DNA of 6,645 bases from Bacteroidales bacterium UBA4912 (GTDB lineage Bacteria > Bacteroidota > Bacteroidia > Bacteroidales > Dysgonomonadaceae), in contig DHCC01000050.1 of NCBI GenBank assembly GCA_002398875.1, forward strand, positions 1-6,645, given 5' to 3'. Both the position numbers and the translations under genes were made by a program. The notes under the pieces were generated by a model. It saw only the letters and a list, made by a program, of their open reading frames with translations, did not search any database and had not been told where the DNA came from. Shown here piece by piece: positions 5,498 to 6,645 of this stretch (positions within the stretch are counted from its first letter, which is position 1; each line of letters starts with the position of its first letter).

Positions 5498-6645
5498 CTA
5501 TACCTTTTTTTTACTTTGTTCTCTCTTGATTAACCATAATAAAAATACGCAAATGATTATACTTAAAGCAATCATTTGATAAATTATTTTAAGGCTTATC
5601 TCTAAATCACGAAACATTCCTGTAAGATAGATGCCAAAACCTCCAACAGTGGTAGCAATCATGTTTAATATTCCTAATCCGGTTGATCTATATCGTGAAC
5701 TGACAATACTACATGCAATTGGTGTAAAATTAGCCTCCACTGATGATCTGGTTAATCCATATAACATAAAAAGAATTATGGATATGTATAAAATTGAGGT
5801 ATAGCTTGCAAAGAAGATACACGGAGCCGCAATTAACAGGCCAAGTATAGGAACAAATATACGTGCATACTTATTTCTCTTGCTCCAACGGTCAGATAGG
5901 ATGCCAGCAAACAATAATCCTACTATGGACGCAGGATAAAGAAATGCGGTTGCGTAAAAGCCTGCCATACTCTGTGAAAGATTAAACTGTTCTTTAAAAA
6001 AAGTTGGTAGCCAAGCCATAATAGTCCATCCGACAATTCCCAGAATACCCCAGAATAAAAACAAATAGATAAATGATCTATTTTTAAACAGATCAACAAC
6101 CGCTAATCCAAAATTGACATTCCCTTTTGCTTCTTTTTCTTGTGATTCATTCTTATTGTTGCTTTCACTTGAATTCTTGGGTATGTCTTTTAAAAGAAAC
6201 AGAAGTATTATTGCATAGACCAATCCCAATATGCCAAAAACATGAAAAGCGTAGTGCCAGGTGTGTTTTTCAGCTAACCATCCTCCAATAAACCCTAATG
6301 TGGAACCAAGAGTAACTCCGGTTAGGTGAATACTAGTTGCGATAGATTGAGTGGAGTTTCTATGATAATCAATAATTAATGCTCCGGCTGCTGGCAAATA
6401 AAATGCTTCGCTGACCCCCATTAACGCCCTTGTAGCTAAAAGTTGATTGTAAGTTGAAGCATAAGATGTTAACCAGGTTACTAATGACCATATGAAGAAA
6501 CTGAAAATAATTACTTTGCTCCGGCTAAAACGATCTGCTATAAATCCGGCAATTGGGCTAAAGAAGGCATAGGTCCATAGAAACACAGAAGTCAATATTC
6601 CGAATTGTGCATCTGTCATCGAAATAGATTCAATGATTGAACTCC
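5498..6645 (-). CDS. MFS transporter, anion/sugar-acid symporter type, N-terminus beyond the window
   Basis: The reading frame stays open to the window edge, so the ATG at 6619 is probably internal; 381 codons are visible and roughly the first 40-50 residues, including TM1, are missing. Eleven hydrophobic segments remain, as expected for a 12-helix major facilitator. Counting from the Met at 6619, the motif-A loop GFIADRFSR (25-33) follows TM2 and is repeated in the second half as GILSDRWSKR (239-248). RALMGVSEAFYLPA (64-77) matches the TM4 region of the anion:cation symporter group, which carries hexuronates, galactonate, glucarate and related acids. A hydrophilic, Ser/Asn/Glu/Lys-rich stretch (about 146-168) is the central cytoplasmic loop. 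The protein ends in KKK and then Val. It is the first visible gene of the operon and probably brings in the substrate for the downstream enzymes. Family is firm; the cargo is inferred. Confidence 0.9.
   Translation of the reverse strand, partial: SSIIESISMTDAQFGILTSVFLWTYAFFSPIAGFIADRFSRSKVIIFSFFIWSLVTWLTSYASTYNQLLATRALMGVSEAFYLPAAGALIIDYHRNSTQSIATSIHLTGVTLGSTLGFIGGWLAEKHTWHYAFHVFGILGLVYAIILLFLLKDIPKNSSESNNKNESQEKEAKGNVNFGLAVVDLFKNRSFIYLFLFWGILGIVGWTIMAWLPTFFKEQFNLSQSMAGFYATAFLYPASIVGLLFAGILSDRWSKRNKYARIFVPILGLLIAAPCIFFASYTSILYISIILFMLYGLTRSSVEANFTPIACSIVSSRYRSTGLGILNMIATTVGGFGIYLTGMFRDLEISLKIIYQMIALSIIICVFLLWLIKREQSKKKV

Noticed and set aside
6617..6619. ATG at 6619 as the true transporter start
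   Set aside because: The frame is open upstream to the window edge, and the Met sits where TM1 has already ended in related MFS proteins, so the gene almost certainly starts outside.
1..6645. CRISPR array, tRNA, rRNA, insertion sequence or inverted terminal repeats
   Set aside because: Nearly the whole window is intact coding sequence; I saw no regularly spaced long repeats, no transposase and no tRNA-like folds in the gaps.

Overview
The window is a densely packed stretch of seven protein-coding genes, all on the minus strand and therefore transcribed from the right edge towards the left edge. It begins inside a transporter gene and ends inside a dehydrogenase gene, so both ends of the cluster lie outside. 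Modest GC (roughly 33-43% by hand count), almost no Shine-Dalgarno-like sequence before start codons, and A/T-rich leaders suggest a Bacteroidota-type genome. No marker gene fixes the taxonomy, so this is an inference.

In transcription order: (1) 6645-5498, an MFS transporter of the sugar-acid/anion type, missing its N-terminus; (2) 5435-4434, a PF04909-type amidohydrolase; (3) 4390-3083, a class III PLP aminotransferase resembling glutamate-1-semialdehyde aminomutase; (4) 3054-2260, an HpcH/HpaI-family aldolase; (5) 2257-1301, an aldo/keto reductase; (6) 1282-356, a Gfo/Idh/MocA oxidoreductase; (7) 345-1, an SDR oxidoreductase, missing its C-terminus. Gaps are 62, 43, 28, 2, 18 and 10 nt, and I see no terminator, so they probably form one operon. 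No regulator, RNA gene, mobile element or CRISPR array is visible.

Together the set reads as a small-molecule pathway: uptake of an anionic carbohydrate-like compound, hydrolytic opening (amidohydrolase), transamination, retro-aldol cleavage of a 2-oxo acid, and three different NAD(P)-dependent redox enzymes. The combination resembles non-phosphorylative sugar-acid routes (dehydrogenase, lactonase, 2-keto-3-deoxy-acid aldolase), but a class III aminotransferase is not part of those routes and no dehydratase is visible. The substrate may therefore be an amino sugar, an aminocyclitol or an amino-sugar acid; this is a hypothesis. Enzymes of the same families also occur in surface-polysaccharide sugar biosynthesis, so a biosynthetic role is the main alternative. 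The transporter and amidohydrolase favour catabolism.

Two features cut across gene boundaries. GC shifts at about 3060-3085, from about 43% in the aldolase to about 32-34% in the aminotransferase and amidohydrolase, suggesting the cluster was assembled from two sources. A short leader motif, CAGATAAAA or close variants, recurs just before four of the start codons.
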